From JANXUR01 sp038229415 (GTDB lineage Bacteria; Acidobacteriota; Terriglobia; Terriglobales; Acidobacteriaceae): DNA of 64,000 nucleotides. The notes under the pieces were generated by a model. It saw nothing but the letters and a program-made list of their open reading frames with translations. It was not told where the DNA came from and did not search any database. Below, in pieces: positions 35,056 through 44,012 of the stretch. The translations under genes were made by a program, and so were the position numbers. The stretch lies in NCBI GenBank assembly GCA_038229415.1, contig JBBROM010000002.1, positions 62,001-126,000 of the forward strand, written 5' to 3'. Every line of letters begins with the position of its first letter. Position 1 is the first letter of the stretch.

Positions 35056-36183
35056 ATGGAGTTCGAGCCATTGGCGGATAGAGATCACGAGTTGCAGTTG
35101 CTGGAGCCAGAGCGTTGCCGCTGGGACCTGGTAAGCCTGGGTGAGGTGATGCTGCGTCTTGATCCGGGAGATGGTCGGATTGCTACGAGTCGCACATTTC
35201 AAGCTTGGGAAGGCGGCGGCGAATATAACGTGGCTCGCGGATTGCGTCGCTGTTTCGGCTTGCGCACGGCGGTCGTCACCGCGCTGGTGGATAACCCGAT
35301 TGGGCGTCTCGTCGAAGACTTGATGTTGCAAGGGGGCGTAGACCTGTCGCAGGTGCAGTGGGTTCCAGACGATGGCGTAGGGCGGACTGTGCGCAATGGT
35401 CTGAACTTTGCCGAGCGCGGGTTTGGCGTGCGCGCGGCGCTGGCCTGCTCCGACCGCGGAAGCACCGCCATCTCGCAACTGCAGCCCGGTCAGGTGGACT
35501 GGGACTTCATCTTTGCGCGGGCTGGCACGCGCTGGTTTCACACTGGAGGCATTTTCTGTGCACTTTCGGAGTCCACTTCCGCGGTGGCGCGCGAAGCCAT
35601 GCTGGCGGCGCGGCGCTGTGGCGTGATGGTTTCCTACGACCTCAACTACAGGGATTCACTGTGGAAGAGTATCGGCGGCAAGCAGCGCGCGCAGGAAGTG
35701 AATCGCGGACTAGCTCCACTGGTGGATGTGATGCTGGGCAATGAGGAAGACTTTACGGCCGCGCTTGGCTTCAAAGTCGAGGGCCTCGACCCTAAGTTTT
35801 CCGATATCAACACGGCCGGCTTTCGCACCATGATCGAGCACGTGATCCAGGAGTATCCAAATCTGAAAGTGGTTGCGACGACGCTGCGCAAGGCTACGAC
35901 CGCGACGCGCAATGATTGGGGCGCGATGGCGTACCACGCAGGATCGTTCTTTGAAGCTCGCAATATACCTGATCTTGAAATCTTCGATCGCATTGGCGGC
36001 GGTGACTCATTCGCGGCGGGACTGATCTACGGCTTATTGACGAAGAAGACGATGCAATGGTCGGTGGACTGCGGCTGTGCCCATGGCGCGCTGGCGATGA
36101 CCATTCCCGGAGACACCACGATGGCGACGCTGGCAGAAGTGGAACGCGTTATGGCGGGCGGAAGCGCGCGGGTGAGCCGATGA
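35056..36183 (+). CDS. PfkB-family sugar kinase (2-keto-3-deoxy-sugar-acid kinase type)
   Basis: A 375-residue kinase starting at ATG 35056. N-terminal LVSLGEVMLRLDPGDG and GGGEYNVARGLRRCFG match the substrate site of KDG kinases. The C-terminal anion hole and catalytic base are in FDRIGGGDSFAAGLIYGLLT. It would phosphorylate a 2-keto-3-deoxy acid before aldol cleavage. The stop overlaps the ATG of the aldolase gene (ATGA), which supports a paired kinase-aldolase step. About 20 residues precede the conserved N-terminus; their role is unclear. Confidence 0.88.
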   Translation: MEFEPLADRDHELQLLEPERCRWDLVSLGEVMLRLDPGDGRIATSRTFQAWEGGGEYNVARGLRRCFGLRTAVVTALVDNPIGRLVEDLMLQGGVDLSQVQWVPDDGVGRTVRNGLNFAERGFGVRAALACSDRGSTAISQLQPGQVDWDFIFARAGTRWFHTGGIFCALSESTSAVAREAMLAARRCGVMVSYDLNYRDSLWKSIGGKQRAQEVNRGLAPLVDVMLGNEEDFTAALGFKVEGLDPKFSDINTAGFRTMIEHVIQEYPNLKVVATTLRKATTATRNDWGAMAYHAGSFFEARNIPDLEIFDRIGGGDSFAAGLIYGLLTKKTMQWSVDCGCAHGALAMTIPGDTTMATLAEVERVMAGGSARVSR

Positions 36184-36839
36184 CAGGAAAAGCGATCAGT
36201 AAGACGGAAGTTTTGCGGCAAATCCACGATGTGGGATTGATGCCGGTATTGCGTGCTTCGTCCGCCGATGAAGCGCTTGCCATCGCGTCCGCCATTGCGG
36301 CGGGTGGTATCAACCTACTGGAAGTCACCATGACTGTGCCGGGCGCGATTGAAGTGATTCGCCGCTTAAGCGCAGAGACCTCGTTGCTGGTGGGCGCGGG
36401 CACCGTACTCGACGCGGAAACTGCGCGCGCCTGCATTCTCGCGGGGGCACGCTTTGTGGTGAGCCCGTCGCTGAACCTCGGCACGATTGCAATGTGTAGA
36501 CGCTATGGCGTGCCGGTGATGCCGGGTGCGCTGACACCGACTGAAGTGCTCGCAGCATGGGAAGCTGGCGCAGACGTAGTGAAGATATTCCCCTGTAGTG
36601 CGGTGGGCGGCGCGAGCTATTTGAAGACACTAAAAGGACCGTTCCCTCAGATTGAGGTGATCCCGACGGGCGGTGTTTCTCTGGCGACTGCGGAGGAGTT
36701 TCTAAAGGCAGGCGCGTTTGCGATTGGAGTTGGAAGCGACCTGGTGGATGCGGCTGCTATTACAAAGGGCTCTCCGGAGATTATTACTCGCAATGCCGAG
36801 TTGTATCGTGACATTGTGCGAAAGGTGCGGGCCAGCTAA
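36180..36839 (+). CDS. KDPG/KHG-type aldolase
   Basis: A 219-residue class I aldolase, the usual length. Catalytic elements: MPVLRASSADEALA with substrate Arg, the Glu in INLLEVTMTVPGAIEVI, GAGTVLDAETA, and the Schiff-base Lys in DVVKIFPCSAVGGASYLK, then VIPTGGVSLATAEEFLKAGA. It cleaves a 2-keto-3-deoxy-phospho acid to pyruvate and an aldehyde. For 2-keto-3-deoxy-L-fuconate the products would be pyruvate and lactaldehyde (or its phosphorylated form). The start is coupled to the kinase stop. Confidence 0.92.
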   Translation: MTGKAISKTEVLRQIHDVGLMPVLRASSADEALAIASAIAAGGINLLEVTMTVPGAIEVIRRLSAETSLLVGAGTVLDAETARACILAGARFVVSPSLNLGTIAMCRRYGVPVMPGALTPTEVLAAWEAGADVVKIFPCSAVGGASYLKTLKGPFPQIEVIPTGGVSLATAEEFLKAGAFAIGVGSDLVDAAAITKGSPEIITRNAELYRDIVRKVRAS

Positions 36840-36887
36840 TCCGCGGAACGCCGCAGTTCTATGTCGGCCAACGCCAAGAATCAAGCT

Positions 36888-37814
36888 ATGGAATATCGCA
36901 AACTAGGCAAGACTGAGTTACTGGTATCGCTGATCGGCTATGGTGCGTCCCCTTTAGGGGACGTTTATGGTGCCATTGATTCGCGCGAGGCTGAGATGGC
37001 GGCGCATCTCGCGATTGACCGGGGAGTCAATTTTTTCGACGTATCGCCTTACTATGGCCTAAACCTCGCCGAGGAGCGGCTGGGGCAATATCTGCTGGGC
37101 CGTCGCGAGAAAGTGATTCTGGCGACGAAATGCGGACGCTATGGCCTAAGCGATTTTGATTTTTCTGCCAAACGTGTAGTAACTAGCCTGGAAGAATCGC
37201 TGCGCCGGCTGAAGACAGACTATCTCGATTTGTTTCAGGCACACGACGTTGAGTTTGGCGATGTTTCGCAGGTGATTCACGAAACCATCCCAGCGATGCG
37301 CAAGCTGCAGGAACAGGGCAAGGTGCGCTATATCGGCATTACCGGATATCCGCCAAAACTCTTGGCGCGGATTGCGGGGCAAGCTCCGGTGGATACGATT
37401 CTTTCTTACTGCCATTACAACTTACTGGTAACGGACATGGATGAGGTGCTCACGCCCTTTGCGGAGAGCCAAGAGATTGGCCTAATTAACGCGTCGGCGC
37501 TGCATATGGGTGTGCTGACCGAACGAGGCGGGCCGGACTGGCATCCCGCGCCGCCAGTGGTACATGAGGCCAGCCGAAATGCCGTGGAGTTCTGCCGCAA
37601 GCGCGGACTCAATCTGTCAAAGATTGCGCTGCGCTTTTGCCTCGATCATCCGTATGTGTCGAGTACGCTGATTGGTATGCCCACCCGGGCCAACGTACAG
37701 GCGAATCTGGCGCTGCTACGAGAGAAGACAGACCCGGAACTGATTCGCGAAATTCTCGCAGTGATGGCGCCTGGCTTGAATTGCGTTTGGCCTTCGGGGA
37801 GGACGGCGGAGTGA
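36888..37814 (+). CDS. Aldo/keto reductase, L-fucose dehydrogenase-like
   Basis: MEYRKLGKTELLVSLIGYGA at ATG 36888 is the typical family start; an ATG at 36861 adds nine residues. The AKR tetrad is visible: Asp and Tyr in NFFDVSPYYGLNLAEERLG, Lys in VILATKCGRYG and His in YLDLFQAHDVEFG. The protein is 308 residues. The nearest type is the D-threo-aldose/L-fucose dehydrogenase group, which oxidises fucose to its lactone with NAD(P). The following lactonase gene, which starts within the GTGA of this stop, supports that role. Confidence 0.87.
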   Translation: MEYRKLGKTELLVSLIGYGASPLGDVYGAIDSREAEMAAHLAIDRGVNFFDVSPYYGLNLAEERLGQYLLGRREKVILATKCGRYGLSDFDFSAKRVVTSLEESLRRLKTDYLDLFQAHDVEFGDVSQVIHETIPAMRKLQEQGKVRYIGITGYPPKLLARIAGQAPVDTILSYCHYNLLVTDMDEVLTPFAESQEIGLINASALHMGVLTERGGPDWHPAPPVVHEASRNAVEFCRKRGLNLSKIALRFCLDHPYVSSTLIGMPTRANVQANLALLREKTDPELIREILAVMAPGLNCVWPSGRTAE

Positions 37815-38743
37815 GCGAGAAAATTGATGCCCACCATCATTTGTGGCGGTACCATCCGGGGGAGTATCCGTGGATTGGCGAACACATGACCGCGCTACGT
37901 CGGGATTTTTTGGTGCCAGACCTGGAGCAGGCAGTGCTGTCCACGGGCGTATCGGGCACAATCGCGGTGCAGGCCCGCCAAAGTCTCGCGGAGACTGCGT
38001 GGTTGCTAGCCGTCGCTGACGAATCGCCGATGATTCGCGGCGTGGTCGGCTGGACCCCCATCGCCAGTCGCAACTTTGGAGCTGAGATCGAGTGGCTATG
38101 CGCGCAGCGCAAGTTGAAGGGCTTGCGCCACGTAATTCAAGATGAACCTGACGACAACTACATCCTGAGCCCAGAGTTTAATCGCGGCATTGCGCTGTTG
38201 AAGAGCACATCGCTGGTGTATGACATCCTTATCGCGGAACGCCACCTCGCTGCGGCCATTGATTTCGTGGACGCCCACCCCAATCAGGTGTTTGTGCTGG
38301 ATCATGCAGCGAAGCCGCGCATTCGGGAAGGTGTGATGGAGCCTTGGCGATACCATCTCTCGGAGTTGGCGAAAAGAGAAAACGTGTATTGCAAACTCTC
38401 TGGCCTGGTGACGGAAGCGGACTGGGTCGGCTGGACAGTAAACGATCTGAGCCCGTTCACTGATCTGGTGCTGGAGGCATTTGGAGCCGAGCGGACGATG
38501 TTCGGCTCGGACTGGCCGGTATGCTTGCTGGCCACGACTTACACTGAATGGCATACAGCTTTCCAGAGCCTGATCACTGAGTTATCAGCAACCGAAAGGG
38601 AGCAGGTGTTGGGCCTTACTGCGGCGAACGTCTATCACTTGCAGACTGGCGGCTGGCCAAATAATAGTTCAGAGAACGATCGTGCCCAGGGATCCCGAGC
38701 GGACGCTGACGCTCCACACACTTATGCGAGCATTAATCGTTAA
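37811..38743 (+). CDS. Amidohydrolase-2 family lactonase, L-fuconolactonase-like
   Basis: GTG 37811 overlaps the AKR stop; the protein is 310 residues. The metal-binding start is KIDAHHHLWRYHPGEYPWI, with WTPIASRNFGAEIEWL and KGLRHVIQDEPDDNYIL in the middle. The conserved Asp is in TMFGSDWPVCLLATTY. This matches L-fuconolactone and L-rhamnonolactone hydrolases of the COG3618 group. It opens the lactone to the sugar acid in the cytoplasm. The C-terminal 25 residues overlap the next gene by 20 bases and look non-conserved. Confidence 0.88.
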   Translation: MSEKIDAHHHLWRYHPGEYPWIGEHMTALRRDFLVPDLEQAVLSTGVSGTIAVQARQSLAETAWLLAVADESPMIRGVVGWTPIASRNFGAEIEWLCAQRKLKGLRHVIQDEPDDNYILSPEFNRGIALLKSTSLVYDILIAERHLAAAIDFVDAHPNQVFVLDHAAKPRIREGVMEPWRYHLSELAKRENVYCKLSGLVTEADWVGWTVNDLSPFTDLVLEAFGAERTMFGSDWPVCLLATTYTEWHTAFQSLITELSATEREQVLGLTAANVYHLQTGGWPNNSSENDRAQGSRADADAPHTYASINR

Positions 38744-39737
38744 GCGGCCCGGTGAGGCCGTGATCGGATCTATTGCTGAGCCTGTCCGTTCCGCGGGACA
38801 ACTGTTGCTGCGCGTGCGGATGGTTGGACTCTGTGGCAGTGACCTGAATTCGTTTCGCGGCAAGAATCCAATGGTGACGTATCCGCGAATTCTGGGGCAC
38901 GAAGTGGCTGCGACCATCCTGGAAGGTTGCGCGGAAGCGCCGCAGTTGCGTGCTGGCATGGACGTAACGATGTCTCCGTACACTAGTTGCGGCGCTTGTG
39001 CGTCGTGCCGCAGTGGACGGCCGAATGCCTGCGAGTTCAACCAAACCTTGGGCGTGCAGCGCGATGGTGCGCTCACCGACTACATCACCATGCCTGCGGG
39101 AAAATTGTTTCCGGGCAAGCTGAGCATCAAGGAACTGTGTCTGGTGGAACCGCTTACGGTGGGTTGCCACGCGGTGGCACGCGCGCAGGTGAAGGCAGGA
39201 GAAGTGGTTGCGATCTTCGGCTGTGGTGGAGTTGGCTTGGGAGCAATCGCTGCGGCGCATGCCCGCGGAGCCGTAACGATTGCGGTGGACTTGGACGAAA
39301 CAAAGCTCGCGATTGCACAGAAAGCCGGTGCAGATCACGCTGTTAACATTAAGGCCCAATCGCTGCACACAGTGCTGATGGAACTCACGGATGGTCACGG
39401 GCCCGATGTGGTGATCGAAGCTGTCGGCTCGCCGCAAAGCTACATGAGCGCGGTGGAAGAAGTGGCATTTACCGGACGGGTGGTCTACGTCGGGTATGCC
39501 AAGGAACCGGTCGCCTATGAGACGAAACTTTTCGTGCAGAAAGAGCTTACGATTCTGGGGTCGAGAAATGCCTTGCCAGAAGACTTTCAAGAAGTGATTC
39601 GTATGCTGGAGTCGGGCTCGTTTCCGGTGGAAGACGCTGTAAGTTGTGTGGTGCCGATCGAGTCAGGGCCGGATGCGATCCAAGCTTGGGCGGACGATCC
39701 GGCAAAGTTTACCAAGATTATGATTCAACTCGATTGA
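38724..39737 (+). CDS. Zinc-containing alcohol/polyol dehydrogenase
   Basis: ATG 38724 (MRALIVKRPGEAVIGSIAEP) gives 337 residues of the medium-chain dehydrogenase family. Catalytic zinc Cys is in VGLCGSDLNSFRG, with ILGHEVAATILEG carrying the His-Glu pair. The structural zinc Cys cluster is CGACASCRSGRPNAC, and the nucleotide site is VVAIFGCGGVGLGAIAAAHA. It is closest in style to sorbitol/galactitol or L-threonate-type dehydrogenases. In this operon it may oxidise a deoxy sugar acid or lactaldehyde-derived alcohol; this is inference. Confidence 0.87.
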   Translation: MRALIVKRPGEAVIGSIAEPVRSAGQLLLRVRMVGLCGSDLNSFRGKNPMVTYPRILGHEVAATILEGCAEAPQLRAGMDVTMSPYTSCGACASCRSGRPNACEFNQTLGVQRDGALTDYITMPAGKLFPGKLSIKELCLVEPLTVGCHAVARAQVKAGEVVAIFGCGGVGLGAIAAAHARGAVTIAVDLDETKLAIAQKAGADHAVNIKAQSLHTVLMELTDGHGPDVVIEAVGSPQSYMSAVEEVAFTGRVVYVGYAKEPVAYETKLFVQKELTILGSRNALPEDFQEVIRMLESGSFPVEDAVSCVVPIESGPDAIQAWADDPAKFTKIMIQLD

Positions 39738-39782
39738 CGTTCTTGCAGTTTGGACAATATAAGAATACCCGGAGGCAGAACG

Positions 39783-41117
39783 ATGCATGGTGCAGGCATA
39801 AGTGGATTGCAGAATGAAACGACGCTGGATGCGGCGACATCGGGGAAAGGACGGCTCGTCCCGCGCGCCTTACTGCTGCCCTTTGTGCTGGTTACGGTAC
39901 TGTTCTTTCTGTGGGGTATTCCCAATAATTTAAACGACGTGTTGATCCGGCAGTTTATGAAGTCGTTCGAGATTTCACGCTTTCAGGCTGGCTTTTTGCA
40001 ATCGGCGTTCTATATGGGCTACTTTCTGCTCGCCATGCCCGCCGCGCTGCTGATGCGAAAACGCGGATACAAAGCTGGCATCGTCACCGGACTCCTCTTA
40101 TTCGCACTCGGCGCATTTCTATTCTGGCCTGCAGCCCTCATGGGTCAGTATGGCTTCTTCCTATTCGCGCTATTTGTGGTGGCCAGCGGCCTTGCTTTTC
40201 TGGAGACTGCGGCAAATCCGTTTATCGCGCAGCTCGGCGATCCCGAGACTTCCGCGCAACGTTTGAACTTCTCGCAAGCATTCAATCCGCTCGGCTCGAT
40301 CACAGGAGTTCTAGTCGGAACGGTCTTTATTTTGTCTGGTGTTGAGTTGACTCCGGTGGAAGTCGCAGCAAAAAAGGCGGATCACTTGTACACCGCGTAT
40401 CTGCAATCGGAGATACTGCGCGTGGTGGAACCATATATGGTCATCGGCGTGATCGCACTGGCCTGGGCCCTGCTGATTGCGTTCACCAAGTTCCCGAAGA
40501 TGGAAGTAGAGAGCGATGCCAGCGGCGAAGGTCACGGGCGCTTTGCGGATCTGCTACAGCATCGACACTTTCTACTGGCGGTAGTGGCGCAATTTTTCTA
40601 TGTCGGCGCGCAGGTTGGTACCTGGAGCTACTTTATTCAATATGTGCAGGACTATACTGGCCGCCCGGAGAAGACTGCTGGCTATTTTCTGACAGGCACG
40701 CTGGTTGCGTTCGGAGTGGGCCGATTTGTCGCGTCGTACCTGATGCGCGTGATTGCGCCAAACCGGCTGATGGGAACGTATGGCGTGATCAATATATGTT
40801 TGATGTCAGTCGCCGTGTTTTTCCCGGGATGGGCGGGCGTATGGTGCGTCTTTATCACCAGCTTCTTTATGTCGCTGATGTTCCCCACTATCTTCGCTCT
40901 CGGCTTAAAGGGGTTAGGACGCAACACTAAGATCGGTGGATCGCTGATCGTAATGGCGATTATTGGTGGTGCCGTCATCACGCCGATCATGGGATACATC
41001 GCGGAAGCCACCAAGCAAATCGCACTTGCCTACATGATTCCGCTGGGCGCCTATGTGCTAATCGCGTTTTACTCCTTTCTCGGCGCGAATGAGAAGGCAT
41101 CCTCGCCGGTTGTGTAG
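39783..41117 (+). CDS. fucP: L-fucose permease (FucP-type MFS symporter)
   Basis: ATG 39783 has GGAGG 7 bases upstream; a TTG at 39750 lacks such a site. The 444-residue protein has about 12 membrane segments. The FucP signature is visible in LFFLWGIPNNLNDVLIRQFM, SFEISRFQAGFLQSAFYMGY, and SGLAFLETAANPFIAQLGDP followed by RLNFSQAFNPLGSITG. Hexose-proton symport of L-fucose is expected. It sits between catabolic enzymes and the mutarotase, which supports fucose as the substrate. Confidence 0.9.
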   Translation: MHGAGISGLQNETTLDAATSGKGRLVPRALLLPFVLVTVLFFLWGIPNNLNDVLIRQFMKSFEISRFQAGFLQSAFYMGYFLLAMPAALLMRKRGYKAGIVTGLLLFALGAFLFWPAALMGQYGFFLFALFVVASGLAFLETAANPFIAQLGDPETSAQRLNFSQAFNPLGSITGVLVGTVFILSGVELTPVEVAAKKADHLYTAYLQSEILRVVEPYMVIGVIALAWALLIAFTKFPKMEVESDASGEGHGRFADLLQHRHFLLAVVAQFFYVGAQVGTWSYFIQYVQDYTGRPEKTAGYFLTGTLVAFGVGRFVASYLMRVIAPNRLMGTYGVINICLMSVAVFFPGWAGVWCVFITSFFMSLMFPTIFALGLKGLGRNTKIGGSLIVMAIIGGAVITPIMGYIAEATKQIALAYMIPLGAYVLIAFYSFLGANEKASSPVV

Positions 41118-41165
41118 TTACTATTACTACTAAGGCTGGCCCGCAAGATAGACTGTTGAGGTGTT

Positions 41166-41555
41166 ATGCAAAGAGATGGAATTCTCAATCCGGGCATCCG
41201 GTCGCTGCTAAGCAGGGTGCGCCATACCAACACGCTGGTATTGGCGGACCGAGGCTTCCCTTACTGGCCGCAGATTGAAACCATTGATATCTCGTTGACC
41301 GACGACATTCCACGGATATTGGAAGTGCTGCGAGCCATCCGCGAGGAGTGCAACTTTGGCGTGGCCTACATGGCCGACGAGTTTCGTGTAGAGAACGGCG
41401 TTGCATTGCAAGCTGAATGGGCGACTGCACTGAGCGGAATGACGACCGTCTTCGAGCCTCACGTCCAATTCAAGCAACGGGTGCCAAGTGCGATCGGACT
41501 GATTCGCACCGGAGAGACGATTCAGTATGCAAATATCATTTTGGAGTCGGCTTAG
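41166..41555 (+). CDS. RbsD/FucU-family sugar mutarotase
   Basis: A 129-residue protein. The family pattern is visible in LNPGIRSLLSRVRHTNTLVL with the catalytic His, ADRGFPYWPQIETIDISLTD, and near the C-terminus VRTGETI-like LIRTGETIQYANIILES. It interconverts alpha and beta anomers of fucose or ribose. As last gene of the fucose operon, a FucU role is likely. The left repeat of the integrated element starts 70 bases after its stop. Confidence 0.85.
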   Translation: MQRDGILNPGIRSLLSRVRHTNTLVLADRGFPYWPQIETIDISLTDDIPRILEVLRAIREECNFGVAYMADEFRVENGVALQAEWATALSGMTTVFEPHVQFKQRVPSAIGLIRTGETIQYANIILESA

Positions 41556-41625
41556 AGCGGAAGAACGTAGCCGCTCGATTCCATGAAGAGCGGGCAAAAT
41601 CAGCGACGCAGCGCTGAATATGGAC

Positions 41626-41637
41626 AGAGAGGGATTC
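41626..41637 (+). repeat. Left end direct repeat of the tRNA-Ser element (att)
   Basis: AGAGAGGGATTC is identical to positions 45425-45436 inside the 3' part of tRNA-Ser, in the same orientation. It marks the probable left attachment site of the 41.6-45.4 kb element. Confidence 0.65.
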
Positions 41638-41692
41638 CTATCGTCCTGTAACTAGTCTATTTATCAACATGATACGAGTACAGCTTTCGAAA

Positions 41693-41713
41693 GTACCCCC
41701 AAATGTACCCCCA
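41693..41713 (+). repeat. Pair of TACCCCCA repeats, probable recombinase arm sites
   Basis: GTACCCCCA occurs at 41693-41701 and 41705-41713, 12 bases apart start to start. The same motif with the same 12-base spacing is found inside the right end of the element, which suits arm-type sites of a tyrosine recombinase or an excisionase. The surrounding 41638-41760 holds nothing else recognisable. Confidence 0.55.
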
Positions 41714-41760
41714 CGCGTATCGCGCTTGGCGCGATAGCTAACTTTCTCATCGCTTTAGAT

Positions 41761-41970
41761 TCAGGCGTCTTCGTCTGATTCGTCTTTTGCTTCTTCTGTA
41801 AGTATTTCAGTGGATATTCCCGATAGGAATTCTTGGACAGGGATGGTCGCTAGTCGCTGTTGTAAGTAAAGGCGTATGTCGCCGTTATCTAGTTTTTGCA
41901 CCTCGTGCTCAATATTAAACCTCTCCCGTAATTTGCATGCCAGGCTCCTTACCCAATACTGCATGCTCAT
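41761..41970 (-). CDS. Small acidic-tailed hypothetical protein, 69 aa
   Basis: MSMQYWVRSLACKLRERFNI is followed by EHEVQKLDNGDIRLYLQQRL and an Asp/Glu-rich C-terminus (EEAKDESDEDA). The frame is open for about 30 codons upstream without a usual start codon, so the true start is uncertain. It lies at the left end of the integrated element, on the opposite strand to the AlpA gene. No function is recognised. Confidence 0.45.
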   Translation of the reverse strand: MSMQYWVRSLACKLRERFNIEHEVQKLDNGDIRLYLQQRLATIPVQEFLSGISTEILTEEAKDESDEDA

Positions 41971-42121
41971 CTGGATAATCTCGGCACCAATTTCTTCTGC
42001 CCACCCTTTCCCGGATACTCCTGTCCGAGTTTTCTGAACTCGACCATCTATCCTTCGCGTTCAAGCGATGCCAAGATCGCTTTAGTCCGGAAACATCCGG
42101 TACGCGTCAACAGGAGCAAGC

Positions 42122-42382
42122 ATGGCCGAAGAGACTCAGTCCTACCTCACGATACTCCGCTGCAAGCAGGTACAGAATCGTATCGGTCTGTCGCGAAGCA
42201 CACTATACCTTCGCATTGCAGAGGGGACGTTCACCAAGCCGGTGGGTCTTGGAGCACGGGCTGTTGGTTGGCCCTCGCACGAGGTGACTGCTTTGAACGC
42301 GGCTCGCATCGCTGGGAAGTCCGAGACAGAGATTCGCGAGTTGGTGACGAAGCTGGAAGCCGCCCGCAAGGCTGCGGCATGA
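42122..42382 (+). CDS. AlpA-family phage/island regulator
   Basis: An 86-residue protein with CAGGAGC before the ATG. The MerR-like winged HTH is seen in LRCKQVQNRIGLSRSTLYLR, then IAEGTFTKPVGLGARAVGWP and SHEVTALNAARIAG, the pattern of AlpA, which acts as excisionase or regulator for P4-type integrases. It lies 400 bases from the left TACCCCCA repeats, which are candidate binding sites. Its stop overlaps the next gene (ATGA). Confidence 0.85.
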   Translation: MAEETQSYLTILRCKQVQNRIGLSRSTLYLRIAEGTFTKPVGLGARAVGWPSHEVTALNAARIAGKSETEIRELVTKLEAARKAAA

Positions 42383-42873
42383 GGTGGATGAGACTAAACG
42401 CCATGCGGAAGCGCCGCGCCAATCCTCGCCTCGTAAAAATCCATCGCAGTTACACGGTCGAAGAGGTCGCCCGCCTATTCGGCACCCATAAGAACACGGT
42501 GCGCGCTTGGGTGAAGGCGGGACTGCCAACCTGCGACGATAAGCGGCCCACTCTGATTCTTGGCCGGGAGCTTGCGGCCTTCCTCCAAGGTCGCCGAGCG
42601 AAGAAAAAACAGTCCTGCAAGCCTGGAGAACTCTATTGCGTCGGCTGCCGGTCCCCCAAATTTCCAGCCGGGGACATGGCTGAGTGCCAACCTCTCAGCC
42701 CCACTGTTGGGAGCCTCCGGGCGATCTGCCCGGACTGCGATTCCATGATGTACCGCCGAGTCAGCTTGGCCAAGCTGGAGCGAGTTCGCGGGAAAACGGT
42801 CGTTTCGTTTACGCCAGCACCAGACCGTGTAAGCAAGAGGGATGAACCCACCGTAAACAGTGACTTCGGATAA
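42379..42873 (+). CDS. Helix-turn-helix protein with C-terminal zinc-ribbon-like cysteines
   Basis: ATG 42379 overlaps the AlpA stop. The 164-residue protein has a DNA-binding helix-turn-helix in YTVEEVARLFGTHKNTVRAW, a basic stretch GRRAKKKQSCKPGE, then a pair of CxxC motifs (YCVGC and ICPDC) likely to bind zinc. Such proteins occur next to integrases in island elements and may control excision. It precedes the plus-strand integrase by 12 bases, giving an AlpA-HTH-integrase operon. Confidence 0.8.
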   Translation: MRWMRLNAMRKRRANPRLVKIHRSYTVEEVARLFGTHKNTVRAWVKAGLPTCDDKRPTLILGRELAAFLQGRRAKKKQSCKPGELYCVGCRSPKFPAGDMAECQPLSPTVGSLRAICPDCDSMMYRRVSLAKLERVRGKTVVSFTPAPDRVSKRDEPTVNSDFG

Positions 42874-42885
42874 GGAGAGCAAACC

Positions 42886-44004
42886 GTGGCAAAACACAAC
42901 CCGGCAAACGTACGAATCAAGCGCGAGTATTTCACATATTTGACGCACGCCAAGCGCCAGAGCGAGGCCACGGTGGACGCCTCCGCCAAGGCAATTTCTC
43001 GGTTTGAGGCTTATAACCGTTATCGGGATTTCAACACCTTCCGCCAGGAACAGGCAATTGGCTTCAAGGAGCATTTCGCTGAGGAACGCGGTCAGCAGTC
43101 AGGAGAATGCCTCAGCAAGGCGACCCTCTATGCAACCCTTCAGCAACTCAAACGATTCTTCCAGTGGCTGAGTATGCAACCCGGCTACAAGTCGCGGGTC
43201 CAATATTCGGACGCAGAATACCTCAATCTGTCCGATAAGTACACCCGCATCGCGACAGCCAGGCGGGAGCAGAGGGTGCCGACGCTCGAACAGTTGAAGC
43301 ACGTGATCTCAAGGATGCCAGCCGGAACCGACATTGAGCGCCGCAATCGTGCCTTGCTCGCCTTCACGATCCTTACCGGCGCGCGGGACAGCGCAATCGC
43401 CTCGATGAAGCTGAAGCACGTTGATCTGAATGCGGACTGCGTCCGTCAGGATGCGCGGGAGGTCAAGACGAAGTTTAGCAAGACGTTCACCACGTTCTTT
43501 TTCCCAGTCGGAGAAGATATTCGCGAGATCGTAGCGGAGTGGGTGCATTACCTGCACGAAGAGAAACTATGGGGGAATGACGATCCAATCTTCCCCAAGA
43601 CGCGAATTGCCCTGGGAGCGTCTCGCCAGTTCGAGGCTGCCGGTCTGGACCGTAAGCACTGGAGCAACGCGACCCCAATTCGCAAGATATTCCGCGAAGC
43701 CTTCGAGCAGGCGGGCCTGCCTTACTTCAACCCCCATAGCGTCAGGAACACGCTCGTCCAACTCGGGCAGTCGGTCTGCAATTCCCCCGAGGAGTTCAAG
43801 GCGTGGAGCCAGAACCTTGGACATGAGGATGTCCTGACGACCTTTCGCAGCTATGGCGAAGTCGCTTACCAACGGCAGGGAGAAATCATTCGTAACTTAG
43901 CAATTTCGCAGCCGTCACTCCAACCAGGAGTGGAAGACTTTGCGGATGCCGTTGCGAAGAGATTGAGGGACATGGGCGCGGGACTTCCGGCTCGGCTCTG
44001 TTAA
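42886..44004 (+). CDS. Tyrosine recombinase (phage-type integrase)
   Basis: GTG start behind AAGGAGAG; 372 residues. The N-terminal core-binding SAM-like domain (residues about 1-110) is followed by the catalytic domain. The first Arg is in TILTGARDSAIASMKLKHVD, His-x-x-Arg in NPHSVRNTLVQLGQ, and the last His and nucleophile Tyr in LGHEDVLTTFRSYGEVA. All five key residues are present, so it should be active. It faces the second recombinase, with only 8 bases between their stops. Confidence 0.88.
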   Translation: MAKHNPANVRIKREYFTYLTHAKRQSEATVDASAKAISRFEAYNRYRDFNTFRQEQAIGFKEHFAEERGQQSGECLSKATLYATLQQLKRFFQWLSMQPGYKSRVQYSDAEYLNLSDKYTRIATARREQRVPTLEQLKHVISRMPAGTDIERRNRALLAFTILTGARDSAIASMKLKHVDLNADCVRQDAREVKTKFSKTFTTFFFPVGEDIREIVAEWVHYLHEEKLWGNDDPIFPKTRIALGASRQFEAAGLDRKHWSNATPIRKIFREAFEQAGLPYFNPHSVRNTLVQLGQSVCNSPEEFKAWSQNLGHEDVLTTFRSYGEVAYQRQGEIIRNLAISQPSLQPGVEDFADAVAKRLRDMGAGLPARLC

Positions 44005-44012
44005 GCGAAGCG

